Below are positions 49,860-61,675 of a stretch of DNA of 64,000 nt, one piece after another; positions within the stretch are counted from its first letter, which is position 1, and each line of letters begins with the position of its first letter. This stretch comes from Amyelois transitella (lineage: Eukaryota > Arthropoda > Insecta > Lepidoptera > Pyralidae): contig NC_083515.1 of NCBI RefSeq assembly GCF_032362555.1, forward strand, positions 2,515,001 through 2,579,000, read 5' to 3'. The translations under genes were made by a program, and so were the position numbers. The notes under the pieces were generated by a model, which was not told where the DNA came from, did no database searches, and was given only the letters and a program-made list of their open reading frames with translations.

Positions 49860-50838
49860 TTAGAGTGAGCATAGGGATCTGGCCAGTGCATCACTATCAT
49901 CGTTATTAACAATTGGTCTATTGTAAAACCTTGCAAAGGTAGTAGAATGACCGCTCCAGCCGGCTGTTTGCCGTATTAGATCTAGGTTGACTCCTAGTTT
50001 GTGAGCCAATGAAGTTGCAGCGTGCCTGGTGCTGTGAGAGGAAAATATGGTTACATCTATTCCACTATCTTTCAAGGTGGATTTAACCCAGCGACTGATT
50101 GTCTGAGAAGAAACAGCTTTATGTGGCTTGCGTATACCGATAAATAGATTATTTGAATTCCTAAGGTTTTTTGTTTTTTCCAGATAAACAATAAGGGCCT
50201 TAGCTGGACATATTCCAGGCCGTTCATTAAAGAATGGCAAATACAATATTGGGTGTTTATTACCTGCCTTAGACGTTTTAATCAAATCATTAATTTTAAT
50301 AATAATTTTATCATTTAATTTAATTAATTGATCAACTTTTATTTTTGATATTGTTTGCACCCTGTGTGCTGTAATAAGAGCAAGTAGCGTTGTGCATTTT
50401 TTAGAGAGTTGCTCTAAGGTTAATGTTTCATTAGGAGGTAAGGATTCTAAATAATTTAAGACTACACTGGCATCCCAAGTTATATTATAACGTGGAGCTG
50501 GAGGTCTAAGTCTATAAACTCCTTTACAGAATCTTAAGATACGATCATCGTCAGAGATGTCCCCTGCTATGAGCGAAAGTGCTGACCTATAGCTATTGAT
50601 CGTTCCGTATTGCCCCCCTTCATTAAAGACGTTAGTCAAAAATTCTATAATCATAGGAATAGATGGCTGGTACATATCACAATTATTTTGTTTACAAAAA
50701 ATATGCCAACGTTTTAGGCAGACGTCGTACTGCTTCAGTGTGTTTACTGATAGAGATGCAAGTACGATGTCTAGGGCGGAAGACGGAATGCAGCGTTGGA
50801 GAAGCGCCGTCCGGACAACACTCCGGCAACCAGGGTAA
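49860..50838 (-). CDS. DIRS tyrosine recombinase
   Basis: Cuts and joins the circular element DNA to the target. The frame is open from about 50838 (RSVVRTALLQRC, LASLSVNTLKQYDVCLKRW) with an in-frame ATG at 50675, and ends SDALARSLCSL. The catalytic residues of the family can be seen: Arg in ITAHRVQTISK, HSTRHAATSLAHKLG (HxxR), GWSGHSTTFARFYNRP (Trp/His then the Tyr nucleophile). The N-terminal part may be made as a fusion to the upstream pol frame, which is broken here. Confidence 0.85.
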
Positions 50839-52450
50839 TGTTGCTCTGTATGTGTCTCACACTGTGAGTAGGTATAAAGACATCATTAGAATTTAATTGT
50901 GTCCGAAATGAGCAAGCGTATAAATAATGGATACCATGGTTGTGTGGGCCAATCAGGTACAACCATGATACCTTCTGCATTATCGGATATTATTTTACGC
51001 AGAGCTTTTAATATTACTGCTACCGGTGGAAAAGCATAAAAATAATAATTAGCCCAGTTTAGAGTAAAAGCATCGAAAGCGTGTGCTTCAGGATCTCTGT
51101 GCCAGGATACGAATGTGTTACATTTTTTGTTGTGCCGGCTAGCAAATAAGTCAATTTCCGGTACATTAAATTTATTTGTCACATTTTGAAATCCGGATAC
51201 AGATAATTCCCATTCGACATCTGAATGGGTTCTCCGCGATTCTACATCTGCGATTGTATTATCAGAGGACTTAATATAAGAAGCTACAATTATTATTTTT
51301 CGTTTTTCGCACCAATCCCATATTTGCTTGGTAACTTTATTTAAATGTGGATATTTGACGCCCCCCATGCGATTAATATAGCTAACGGCAGTAGTGTTGT
51401 CGACGCGAAGCAATATCTGACAGTTCAAATATTTTAAGAGCAAAGAATACCGCCAATATCTCTAGGTACCTAATTTATATGAAAATGCTTTTCGCTCTCT
51501 GCCCAACGACCACTAGCGGTTTGCCCGTTACAGGCAGCCCCCCACCCCGTTGTTGAGGCGTCAGAAAAAATTTCTAACTAGTAATGATCCGACTTAATCC
51601 TGTGTACAGCATAATCAATGGCATGTAACTACCAGTGTAAATCTGGTAGTAATGAGGAGGGCAATAGCATGTACTTATCGTAGTCTTCATTATTTTGTAA
51701 GTTTAGAAATTTACACCGTTCAAAAAACTTTGTATGTGCCCATCCGTATTCAACGGCAGGGCAGGCAGAGATTAGTAAACCTAGAAGTTGTGCAAACTTT
51801 CTGATTTTTAATTTATTTAATTTTATTATATTTAGTAACTCAGTCTTAATTCGCTTCCTTTTATCCGAGGGTAAATATAGCTGACTGGTTTCATAAGTTT
51901 AGTAAAAATAAAGGGAGCTGTATAAACCAAATGGCAGAACGTTATATTGATATAATGTATCATTTAAAAAAAAAAGCGAAGGTATTTGCTTGAATCTGGA
52001 TGCATATTGACTAAAAAATATGCGTCTTTTAAGTCCAGGGTAGCAATGTATGAATCTCTGGATACGAGTTTTAAAACAGTACGGACATCTTCTAGTTTAA
52101 AGTGTTGGGTTTTGATGAATTTATTGAGGCTTTTTGGGTTTAATATGAATCTCATTTTGCCATTGGCCTTAGGCACTAAGAAAACACGGGGAATATATTG
52201 TCCATGACAAGGTTGACATTCAGAAATGGCGCCAATAGATAAAAGCTTCTTGATAGCATCATTTACAAGAGGCATTTCTGATTTGCTGAAGTTATTCGGT
52301 GTCGGTGGACTGGATTGATAAACAGGTTGATCAAATTTTATTTGATATCCTTTTATCCACGACAATATAGTACGATCACTAGTGATCATAGACCATAGTG
52401 TATAAAAATGCGAAAGTCTACCGGCGTAACGTACCGAATCTAGTCCCGGC
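50839..52450 (-). pseudogene. DIRS reverse transcriptase/RNase H, inactivated
   Basis: Starts in a frame overlapping the gag end (RYAGRLSHFYTLWS) and reads on to MRFILNPKSLNKFI and ATLDLKDAYF, conserved RT boxes. A frameshift near 51960 and another within the LPFGLYTAPF segment follow; then the frame passes from FTKLMKPV straight to QLYLPSDKRKR, so the ~90-residue part carrying the YxDD catalytic box is missing. RNase H-like FSDASTTGWGAAC is near 51570, then more shifts. 51443-50886 is an open stretch (VDNTTAVSYINRMGG, EIDLFASRHNKKC) typical of DIRS RNase H and the following domain. Not functional. Confidence 0.85.
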
Positions 52451-54121
52451 GATTCTGCTTGTGATGACGTCGACGTTGCCTGTAGTTCCGCGATGAGCTC
52501 CCGCGCGGCGTCGCGCTCGGCGCTGCAGACGACTGGGGGCGCGTTTGAGTGACCGGCTGCTGTCTGCGAGCCCCGGTCCGCGGCTTCCAGTTTAAATCCT
52601 TCTTATAAGGATTGGCTGCAGGTGGCGATTTTTTTGGGAAGTCTCTTTTTAAATCCGTGCTGGACTTTGAAACTGCTTTTGCAGTTTTTAGCGTTTCTGC
52701 AAAATCACTTCCAAAAAGACATTTGTCTATTTCCGTTAGAGATAACTGGTCTTTTAGCTCCTTTTTCACTGAGTACAGGGCAAAGTTTCGTCTGGTTTCT
52801 GATTCAGCGTGTTGTATATCACAGAGAAGTCTAGCGACATCCATCAGATCTTTGATCAAATCGTTATCCTTATTTTTCGACTCGAGTTGTCTTGATATAA
52901 CGCCACCTAGCGCTGTAATACCAGCAGCAATTATCTTTTGGCGAGATTCGATACACTTGTCTCTTTTGGTTGCTGTTTCGGGAATAGCAGCCTTTATTTC
53001 TACGTTCAGCTTTGGTGCAGAAATATTTTCACAATTTGCTGGTACTAAAAACTTTTTCAATAAATCAATGCGGGTATCTTTATTCAGCCCTGATGTTGCT
53101 ATGTGGGCTAATCTAGCTGCCAGATCTGTATTAATATCCGGTCCATATTCGGCAGTGGCCGTTGGGTCTTCACCCAAAATATCAGACAAACCCGCCGTAG
53201 TTTCATTGGGAGGGGTGGATTCAGGTTCCAGATTAATCGTATCTACTTCAGGGTTTATAACTGGTTCCTGGCCTGGAACAGTAGTATAATCTAAGTAACG
53301 ACCAGGAAAAAGGATAAAATATTGAGGGTAGTTGGAAAAAATAAAATAAAAAGGGTAATTGCTGAGAAATCCCGTTAACTACTGGCGTATCGTAAAAGTC
53401 TAATTGCGGCGAGATAGTCCCTCAGACTACTCTGGTGCATTTTAGAGTTCAATGCGGCGAGATAGTCCCTCAGACTACTCTGGTGCATTTTAGAGTTCAA
53501 TGCGGCGAGATAGTCCCTCAGACTACTCTGGTGCATTTTAGAGTTCAATGCGGCGAGATAGTCCCTCAGACTACTCTGGTGCATTTTAGAGTTCAATGCG
53601 GCGAGATAGTCCCTCAGACTACTCTGGTGCATTTTAGAGTTCAATGCGGCGAGATAGTCCCTCAGACTACTCTGGTGCATTTTAGAGTTCAATGCGGCGA
53701 GGTAGTCCCGCAGACTACTCTGGTGCATTTTAAAGTTCAATGCGGCGAGATAGTCCCGCAGACTACTCTGGTGCATTTTAAAGTTCAATGCGGCGAGATA
53801 GTCCCGCAGACTACTCTGGTGCATTTTAGAGTCTAATGCGGCGAAATAGTCCCACAGACTATTCTGGTGCATTTATTGGTCAAAGCAATATAAATAAATT
53901 CTATAACAAATTTAACGTATAAAGTGACGGTACTTACATTCTTGGTTATCCATAGCCGGTGACGGTGCCCTAGAAGAAGGTGACGATGAGCTGGATCGAC
54001 TGCTTGGTTCCGATGACGAAGACGACGACCTTCGATATCTACGCGATCGTTTCACTTCTTTTTCCAACTTACGTAACTTGTTGACAATAACTTCAAGATT
54101 ATCGATTTTTCGTTTCGGCAT
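52440..54121 (-). CDS. DIRS gag-like ORF, predicted to be spliced
   Basis: Exon 1 54121-53938 (61 codons plus one base) begins MPKRKIDNLEVIVNKLRKLE, a short coiled-coil-like stretch, then an Arg/Ser-rich tract. It ends at a good donor (GTAAGTACC). Acceptor TTCCAG at 53273 leads to exon 2, 53272-52440, in frame, for 338 residues in total. Exon 2 is helix-rich in the middle (AARLAHIATSGLNKDTRI) and ends in a basic Arg/Gly/Gln tail suited to nucleic-acid binding. Without splicing exon 1 stops after 12 codons of intron. The 665-base intron contains the 48-bp tandem array. Role as gag is inferred from position and composition. Confidence 0.7.
53394..53872 (-). repeat. Ten-unit 48-bp tandem array inside the DIRS gag intron
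   Basis: In element sense each unit could read MHQSSLRDYLAALNSK; 48 is a multiple of three, so both strands stay open (plus-strand unit VHFRVQCGEIVPQTTL). Outer units are most diverged (first NSLWDYFAALDSK). No acceptor lies just before it and it is out of register with gag exon 1, so it is read as intronic; being a separate coding exon is not excluded. Confidence 0.9.
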
Positions 54122-54196
54122 TTTGAAACGGACAAAATTCAAACACGATTTACGAAAGAACTTTGACGTGTGAAGTGGTTGGACACTAAAGTGCGA

Positions 54197-54397
54197 CTGA
54201 AGCGCGCTCAAAGCGGGCGGCGCGAAGTAAGTTGGGGGTAAGATAAAAATAAATATTTTACAGAGTTGCCACTTTATAAGTGTTGCAACTAAATTATTTT
54301 TTCCTAAACTGAAGTGGTGTCACTAGGCGTTACTACATAGTACATATATAACAACAATACAACGTTACTAATCTTGAGGACGAAACACGAGTATAAT
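54197..54397. repeat. DIRS right inverted terminal repeat
   Basis: CTGAAGCGCGCTCAAAGCGG to CGTTACTAATCTTGAGGACG and GAGTATAAT. It should hold the promoter for the leftward transcript; gag starts at 54121 just inside. Confidence 0.9.
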
Positions 54398-54492
54398 AGA
54401 GGAAGTATGCAGAGATCGTGGCAAGTGATAGATAGATAGATAGTCTCTGCCTACACCTCCGGGGAAAAGGCGTGATTTTATGTATGAATGTA
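54398..54492 (+). mobile_element. LINE 3' tail fragment flanking the DIRS element
   Basis: GAGGAAGTATGCAGAGATCG is the LINE tail; a short GATA microsatellite interrupts it and it ends with TTTTATGTATG. The fragment begins exactly where the DIRS right terminus ends, so the DIRS may have inserted into it. Confidence 0.7.
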
Positions 54493-54621
54493 TGTTTCAT
54501 ATTACACAAAGTTTAGTTTTAGTAGTATTTTTTTCCCTTGATATATAAAGAAATAAATAATAAAGTTCCGAAATACCTATTTTAATAGGCAGAGACTAGG
54601 AACATCTTTTTACTTCTCAAC

Positions 54622-54784
54622 ATAGTTTTTTGCTTAATTTTAAAAACAAAAAAATAACTCATACTAAATTAAAAATAATATGACCACTTTTAGGTAAAAA
54701 GAATATGATAGTTTTTTTGCTTAATTTTAAAAAACAAAAAAATAACTCACACTAAATTAAAAATAATATGACCACTTTTAGGTT
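54622..54784. repeat. Two 86-bp tandem units
   Basis: TTGCTTAATTTTAAAAACAA to AATATGACCACTTTTAGGT occurs at 54622 and 54708 with few changes. Confidence 0.85.
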
Positions 54785-54794
54785 ACATGCACAG

Positions 54795-55002
54795 ACATAC
54801 ATACACATGGTCACTTCTATATCCCTTGCGGGGTAGAGAGAGCTAACGGTCTTGAAAAGACTGAAAAGTTCGGCTGTATGGCTTAATGATAGAATTGAGA
54901 TTCAAATAGTGACATGTTGCTAGCTCATCGCAGCTATATGAAGAGTCCCAAATTATTAGCCTAGTGGTTCTTTACTAAGGTGCCGGGAACCACTCGGCAA
55001 AC
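54795..55002 (-). mobile_element. Repeat A with internal deletion, reverse
   Basis: ACATACACATGGTCACTTCT to GTGCCGGGAACCACTCGGCA. Confidence 0.75.
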
Positions 55003-56031
55003 GTTTAAATTTTTCACATAAAATTTTTGATCGAATTACATAAGAGTAGTTACGCTACTACCACAATTATCTCTTTAGGGAGTAATGTCAGGGGCACTTC
55101 ACATGTATGGCGCTGTATAATTACTTTGTTATATAATTATACAAGTTTGTGAAGAAAATATTTTTATTACCCTGGGTCATCATTATCCTTGTACTTGTCC
55201 CAGTTGGAGGCAGACCCCGGGCTCCCTACTGGGGAGGGTTCGATTTGATTCGGCGTTGGAAAAGAAACTTGCGAAAATTTTCAAATTTAAAACACAATGC
55301 AAAGCCATCAATATGAAAATAAAATACCTAAGTGTCCGCGGTTTTATTTTTTAATTGCAAAAATCTAAATCAATATTTTATTCAAAAAAAGGCCTTCGCA
55401 GGCAATATTTCGCGTCATTTTACATTTCAATCCATTATGTAGTATTTATCAAAAAACTACAAGCTTCAAAGTACCTAAGGACTTAACCCCTATAAGGCTA
55501 GCGTCCCTTTTTAAGAACAAAACGGAATGCTCTTCAAAACGGATTTGCTAATCAGGCATTCTAGTATTTGCTAATGACATCACGATTAATCTAGTAATAC
55601 AGTGTACAAAAAAAAATGAAAGTTACTTGTCCATGTAAGGCGGCAACACTGCACACTCATATTAAAACTCATAAAAATTGCACAAATTATGCAACAAAAT
55701 TGTTCAAATCTGTATCTAGAGCAGACACTATTAACATGAAAATGCCAATTTGACACCTTGAGTACCTACCAATACCAATTTCAAGTCCAAAAATGTTGGA
55801 CATGACTTATCAATACCGATATGTAAGCTCTCTCAAGCATGGTGCAGGCGGTGAGCGCGCGACCTTGCCACCAACTCAGGGCGGGGGCGCCTATGCCTGC
55901 AGCCGGCACCGACTCCACTGACACTCGTACTGCGCCAACGAACCGACCAACGCGCTTCCAAAACCAAATTCAAACTTCGAAAATCGAACGCGTTCGGAAT
56001 GACAGCTTGATTTATTTTTATAAAAATAAAA
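55003..56031. other. Upstream region of the GH18-like exon
   Basis: 55190-55265 resembles a repeat (GGCAGACCCCGGGCTCCCTA). From about 55830 the sequence becomes GC-richer up to the start codon and may be promoter and 5' leader. No TATA box chosen. Confidence 0.4.
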
Positions 56032-56277
56032 ATGTGGGGTTGGTTGTTATGCCTGGCTGTGGCCGGCGCTTTTTGGAACGTTGACGGCGCGGGCGCAGGC
56101 GCCGCGCGTTTGGTGTGCTACGTAGGGGGATCCCGCGCTATAGACGGTTATACAGAGTGTTCGCATCTCGTTTACACGGGAAATGAAAGAGGAGACAAGC
56201 TCGATACTCTGCTGAAGGAATATAGGAAGAACAACCCAAGGATCAAGATTGTCTTGAGGGTTACTGAAGTCGATAAG
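56032..56277 (+). CDS. Probable GH18 chitinase-like secreted protein, first coding exon only
   Basis: 82 codons from ATG to a GTAAGA donor in phase 0. Residues 1 to about 22 form a hydrophobic signal peptide (MWGWLLCLAVAGAF), so the protein should be secreted. Residues 26-31 (RLVCYV) and 43-48 (CSHLVY) resemble the first two core segments of GH18 chitinases and imaginal disc growth factors, followed by a helix (KLDTLLKEYRKNNP) and strand 72-77 (KIVLRV), matching the beta-alpha order of the barrel. The catalytic DxxDxDxE segment would be in a later exon and is not in the window, so whether it is an enzyme or an inactive chitinase-like protein is unknown. The spacing between the first two strands is shorter than usual. 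No continuation exon was found up to 64000, implying a first intron above 7.7 kb. Family call is from pattern memory, moderate certainty; a pseudogene fragment is possible. Confidence 0.6.
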
Positions 56278-57361
56278 GTAAGATCTAAAGCCTAATTAGA
56301 CGTATTACTATTTTCCTTTTTTTAACCTTAGCTCTACTTATAACTTTTAACATTGAGGTGGCTCTATATTAAGACTGCTCTATTGTTTATACTACAAGTT
56401 TATACTAATTAGCAGAAAATACCTTCACCGAAGTAAAATGATCCCAAACCAGTATTTCTAGAAAAAAATCTTTCAATTTCTTTAATATTTATTAATATAC
56501 ATTGGCTACTGAATGAAACAAACTATTCCATTGGAACTCTACTGCCACCTTATCGACACAAATTCAAATTCAACCTATATAAATCAGAAAAGTCCTATCT
56601 CAAGTCCTATGCCTAAAAATGATATTTATATCTGTGCAAAATTTCACAGAAATTGGTTTTGTAGTATATTCGTTCAAACAAAAATAAAAAAATCTAAAAA
56701 TATTTAACAGTCTACCCCGTAAGGGATAGAGACGCGATTCTATGTTTGTATTCACTTCATAATATTAGTATGTATAGTACCTAGTGAATAAAAAAGTAGG
56801 TACTCATATTTCTCACGGTTCTCACTCGGTTACGCGTTCTACTCGTACTCGTACACAATACAACAAAAGAAATGGTCTATGGTTTACTCATACTCATCAG
56901 CATATGAACAAACAAATTAGCAATAGACAACTAGACTGGACTTTCCTACATTACCTCAGCTATTCATGAAACATGTGTTGCCAGACTAATTAGTATCTTC
57001 GTCAGTTCACAGCGATTGTTAGGCTTCACCTATGATTAAGAATTGTTATGTAAGCGTGGTGTTTGTTTTTAGTTTAGTTAAAACTAGGTCTTGGAAATTG
57101 TAACGTTACCAACGTTGATATGTTGAACGAAATTTTAGAATTTGGGTTAATCCAGTAGGCATAAATATATGTAGATAATTAAAATTGCTTCCACTTTGTG
57201 ATGTTTGTATTGAAAAGCCGTTAAAAATGTTCATAATATAAGCTTAAAAAAATATGGGCTTTAATTTTTTTACTTTCTACAAGCGTTAACGCTTATAATG
57301 AGAGTCACTGTGTTATGAAGCTTTTTTTTTTTTCATAGCGCATTTTTCCCGGATCGCAACG

Positions 57362-57492
57362 ATTTTATCAATTGCCATTACACGATCCCTGCATACATAT
57401 TTTGCTTCATTTACATTTATCAATTTGTTCATGCAAGCTCATCGGCTTAGGGTTCTCTTGACCTGACCTTTTACCTACAATAACGCTTAATT
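57362..57492 (-). mobile_element. LINE 3' fragment in the GH18-like gene's putative first intron
   Basis: Decayed minus-strand copy: ACACGATCCCTGCATACATA, TTCATGCAAGCTC and CTTGACCTGACC match the LINE tail. Confidence 0.65.
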
Positions 57493-57776
57493 GACCACAT
57501 AAATTACAAAGAAAATTTGGTACAATTAATGCCAATGACGCAGGTATAAAATCAAGCAATAATACTTATGTATATCAGTGTTATGTCAAAGTAAGTCAAG
57601 TGCAAGTTCCTGATACGGCTTGTTTTTTTGCGTTCGTGTGTCATACACACAATAATCATTAAGAATACGTCTACTGGGCGTGTTTCATAATTCCCACGTA
57701 TGACAGGCAGACATACGTTGTGCTATGTTGTTTGTTATTTGGTTTAGTTTATTAGAAAAAAAGAAGGCAGAAAAAT

Positions 57777-57853
57777 CTATCAATCTTTTTAAGCCTGTTG
57801 GCTCTGTCTACCCTGCAAGGGATATAGACGTGATTATATGTATGTATGTATAT
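57777..57853 (+). mobile_element. Repeat A, 3' fragment
   Basis: TGTTGGCTCTGTCTACCCTG to ATATGTATGTATGTATAT. A shorter piece of the same end lies at 56709-56749. Confidence 0.65.
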
Positions 57854-59061
57854 ACCAAAGGCGTTCAAATTCCAACTCGGCTATTCTAATCCCAACCAAT
57901 GACTATTTTCAAAGTTTTTTACATTAGTTTGAATACTAACTTACGGTGATGGGAAAACATCGCGAAGAAACCTGCACATTCAGTTGTAAAAAAATCGCAA
58001 AGTTTGCGGGTCGCTAGTAATATAATATAATTTATTTATGTAAGTACTAGATTAGGCAACTTTTAGACAGCCAATTACATATACATATGGAAACACTGAC
58101 ACACTGATTGCTAATACTAAAAGGCTACAAAATTGTTATTTAAATTCGCAAAGAAAATGTAAATTTTGACTGCAACATTACTACATGTATTTTTTAACAA
58201 TACCCACTTGATAGGTTGCATGGATTGCCACATATTCCGCTTTAAAATCTTGGAATGTCCCAATTTCTCTTGGCCCAGTGTTGCCAGCCCTTACCTTGCA
58301 CAATTTTGCACCTGCTGACACAAAAATAATTATTACTCTTTTATGTAATCGACTTTTCGTACCCGTATGTGGAGCGGTGAGATGAGAACAACTGGTTTAA
58401 AATAATGTTGGACGTGGAATAGGCCTTATGATATATTTTTTAATAAAAAATAATCGGCAGCCTGAGTATTCGAATTACAAAGCAGCTAATGTCTTTACTC
58501 TTACCGTAGGGGAAAACATCGTGATGAAAACTGTGTAAACAGGTTTCTTATAAATGTGTACTTAATGTGAGTCAGGTTTACCTGTTGACAGGACATACCC
58601 TGGGGTAATCATACGGTAGTCAAGTCACAGTAAAAAAGATAAGTTTTTTAATTATTTTTAAACGATTTGTTGGGCCAAAGTCTTTGATACCTTACCTGCC
58701 CATTATTGCTTTTATATAATTCATGCTCTCTGTAGGAAAGCTTGTCTTGCAAATACATAACCAAATCTCTAATTGCATTACAATTTTACAATAGAATAAT
58801 TGAAAATAATTCGAATTCTTAAATCACAATTCTAAAAACAAAATGAAGTATTTAGAAGATAGAAATAATGTGGTATCTTTCTGTACTCACATTATTTTTA
58901 AATTTTAAATGTGATGCAAAGTGCTACTTCAATACTCGTTTTTGAGAATAATGAACTTTAATTACATGGAGTCAATAAAAGAAATTATCTTAACATCCAT
59001 GTGTGAAAGATTATTATTATTGACTACACCGCCCGACATTATTATTGACTACACAAAAAAT

Positions 59062-59125
59062 ATATGATATAAATCTTCGAGGTTAACTCAATCTGTATAA
59101 TTTGTTCCGTATATATTTATTTATA
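59062..59125 (+). mobile_element. tRNA-derived SINE tail fragment
   Basis: AATCTTCGAGGTTAACTCAA to CCGTATATATTTATTTAT, the last ~60 bases of the SINE. Confidence 0.7.
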
Positions 59126-59546
59126 TACTTACATGTATGTATTCGTATTACCGTCTTTTACGGATTGCTGGGTCAATTGAAAATCGATTGATTAAATTAA
59201 ATTATTTGAAGAATATATTCAATTGTTTCGGTCAAAGCATAGTGCAAGACCCTTAGTACTAAACTTATAAAGTACTTACTTAATAGCTTTGGCTAACTTA
59301 ATGACACGTATCCAGCGGCTTCAAAGTTGATAAGGTATCGGGGGCACGAGATTTTTATAAAGTTATACGTAATTTTATAGATATATAAAGTGTAGGATTA
59401 GTGCATCAAGTTGGAACAAGTTTGTGGACATCAGCTGTTCACTTCGCCGTATATGTAAAACTATGCGAGGTCAGACACGGACAGACGGACAGACGTGAGA
59501 ACCCACTGGAGCATACGATGAAGATATATCTATTTTATTTGTATAC

Positions 59547-59791
59547 TAGCTGTGCCCGCAACTTCGTCCGCGTGGAATAGTTATTTTGATCATCATTGAA
59601 GCCCTCAAGGACGAATAATTGTCCCCGTTTTTTCACATTTTCCATTATTTCTTTGCTCCTTATAGTTGCAGCCTTCCTCGATGAATGGTCTATTCAACGC
59701 AAAAAGAATTTTTCAATTCAAATCAGTAGTTCCTGAGATTAGCTCGTTCAAACAAACAAACTCATCAGCTTTATAATATAAGTATAGATAA
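59547..59791 (+). mobile_element. Repeat B (RTE-like tail)
   Basis: CTAGCTGTGCCCGCAACTTC to TTTATAATATAAGTATAGAT, with a short internal deletion. Confidence 0.8.
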
Positions 59792-61436
59792 GAAAAATCC
59801 CAGTAGCCGCATTGCACTGTATAAGTGATTTCAAAAAGAGGTTTACAATTTCCATTATCTTTTGCCTACAAAGAAAAAACATATTCTCTTTCCATGCAGA
59901 TTGTAAAAAGGTTATTTTTTAAATCGATTTTAAAAGCTTCGCGAACTCGTGTGCGAAATGGCCATGTCATATAACTGACAATGTCGGAAATGATGCAAAC
60001 TTCTTAATTCACTGATCGACCGAGTTTTTGAGTAATTGGTCACCGGCTTCATGCAAATATATTGTAATATTGCATCGGAAATACCTATATAATATGTTAA
60101 TGTGTTATTCCATCGTGTCAATTGTGTTCCGGTATTAAATAAAACATGATAATAACATGTTAAGCTGATAAGCTTATAGATATATTATGTCGAACCTTAA
60201 ACAGGGGAATGTAACATAGATAGAATCATTGGAAGAAAATGATTATTTTACTAGGAGAAAATGATTTCTAACTTAGACGCCTCTTACGAAATCTTCGAGA
60301 AAGAGATGGAGAACTTTTCTACTGTCGGAATCAAACGACACGAGAATACATGTATCAAATAAGTATTAGACACTTATTTTTGCCTGCAGACTAAAGTGAC
60401 ATAAATTTATTCTATTTCGAACTATCGGAAAATTCTGTTCACTCTTTTCCAAACGAATTATTATATAAATGAATAAGTTCAGCTTTCTACGCCCAGTTGT
60501 AGATTGTACATCACTTATTAAGTAACGCGAGACTTATATGTGGACCGATTAAGTTAACCCGAAAAACATTAATCCACCTCAGTCGGCTCAAATATACGAA
60601 TGACGAAATGAAACGGCAATGGGGAACCGAAATGGCAAATATCAGAAAAAGTGGTTTTTTCGGCGGGAAACTGGTATAGGTAGGTACAGTTAATCGCATG
60701 TCAGGGTAACTTGCATGGAACCCTATGAAGCGGTAATAGAGACGAATTTGCAGCGAACTTGGGTAGGTTGATATGCTGTTATCTTTATTATAGTGCCTAG
60801 AATCAGACCATAACAATTCCATAAGGCCGCAATATTTTTTTTTTAATCAATAAAATGATTTATTTGCACCATCCAATGTTTACATCGGAAGGGATTTACC
60901 CAGTTATGTCTTAGACACCGCCGAAAAAAAAACAGTTTTAGCCTTAAAGTTAGTTATTGCGCTTACATTACTAGTTAACTCATTAAATGATATATCTATC
61001 AGTCCAATACATCTGCTCAATACCATCAGCATTTAACACAACCTTAAATTAATAGAACCTACTCTAAGTTTCCATGAATATAAAAATACATTGGAATGAA
61101 TACTACTTGTGCGTGAATAACATTTGTTCTTACATTACTTAAATGCTTCTGAATAGAAGACTACAAATTCAAACCACAGTTCAATCATCACCATGAAAAC
61201 TTATTATTTATACAAAATTGACCCGTCTTAACAATTTTATACTGAAGAGAAATGTTAAAAGCTCCTGCCTTTGAAGCTTGGTTGAGGGTTCAACTTAGAA
61301 CATGCGAAAATAAAGTGTTTTATTGACTCATTTCAACAACATATTATGTACATACATCGATTCATATAAAGAGTTTAAATTATAGTTTGACACGGACTGC
61401 GGCACATAACATACATATAAAGAATTAAATGATACA

Positions 61437-61675
61437 AACTCTGTGCCTCAGCGGTAGTGAGCTTGTCTGCTTCAACCGGAGGTCCCGGGTTCAAATCCCG
61501 GCCAGGTCATGATGAGAAACGAACTTCTTCTGATTGGCCTGGATGTTTACCCATATAAGTATTTATTATAAAATATTGTATCGTTGAGTTAGTATCTCGT
61601 AACACAAGTCTCGAACTTGCTTCGAGGCTAACTCAATCTGTGTAATCTGTCCTGTATATATTTATTTTATTAAAA
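61437..61675 (+). mobile_element. tRNA-derived SINE, near full length
   Basis: CTCAGCGGTAGTGAGCTTGT, CCCGGGTTCAAATCCCGGCC, body and tail as in the 3361 copy, ending TCTGTCCTGTATATATTTAT. Confidence 0.85.

Larger units (their letters stand above)
49264..54397 (-). mobile_element. DIRS-type tyrosine-recombinase retrotransposon, nearly whole
   Basis: About 5.1 kb, transcribed on the minus strand: right terminal repeat, gag, reverse transcriptase/RNase H, tyrosine recombinase, internal complementary region, left terminal repeat. DIRS elements use a tyrosine recombinase instead of an integrase, replicate through a circle and make no target duplication; none is seen here. The internal region at 49571-49720 equals the complement of left end joined to right end, the defining DIRS feature. 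RT is broken, so this copy cannot move alone, but termini, recombinase and gag look in good shape. Confidence 0.92.
58020..61436. other. Putative first intron of the GH18-like gene, central part
   Basis: Contains the SINE tail at 59062 and RTE-like tail at 59547 listed above; apart from these no coding exon, RNA gene or repeat was recognised. Confidence 0.4.

Noticed and set aside
53435..53836. 133-codon plus-strand repetitive protein, and its 165-codon minus-strand partner
   Set aside because: Open only because the 48-bp unit is a multiple of three and lacks stops; lies in the predicted DIRS gag intron with no acceptor or start context.
53394..53872. CRISPR-like array
   Set aside because: The units are contiguous direct repeats with no unique spacers, in a eukaryotic retroelement. 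The same applies to 21628-23030 and 101-588.
49264..54397. LTR retrotransposon or retrovirus
   Set aside because: Terminal repeats are inverted, not direct; it has a tyrosine recombinase and no integrase or protease was seen, which fits DIRS.
55839..56084. 81-codon frame overlapping the GH18-like start
   Set aside because: No signal peptide or conserved segment; the overlapping frame from 56032 has both plus a splice donor.
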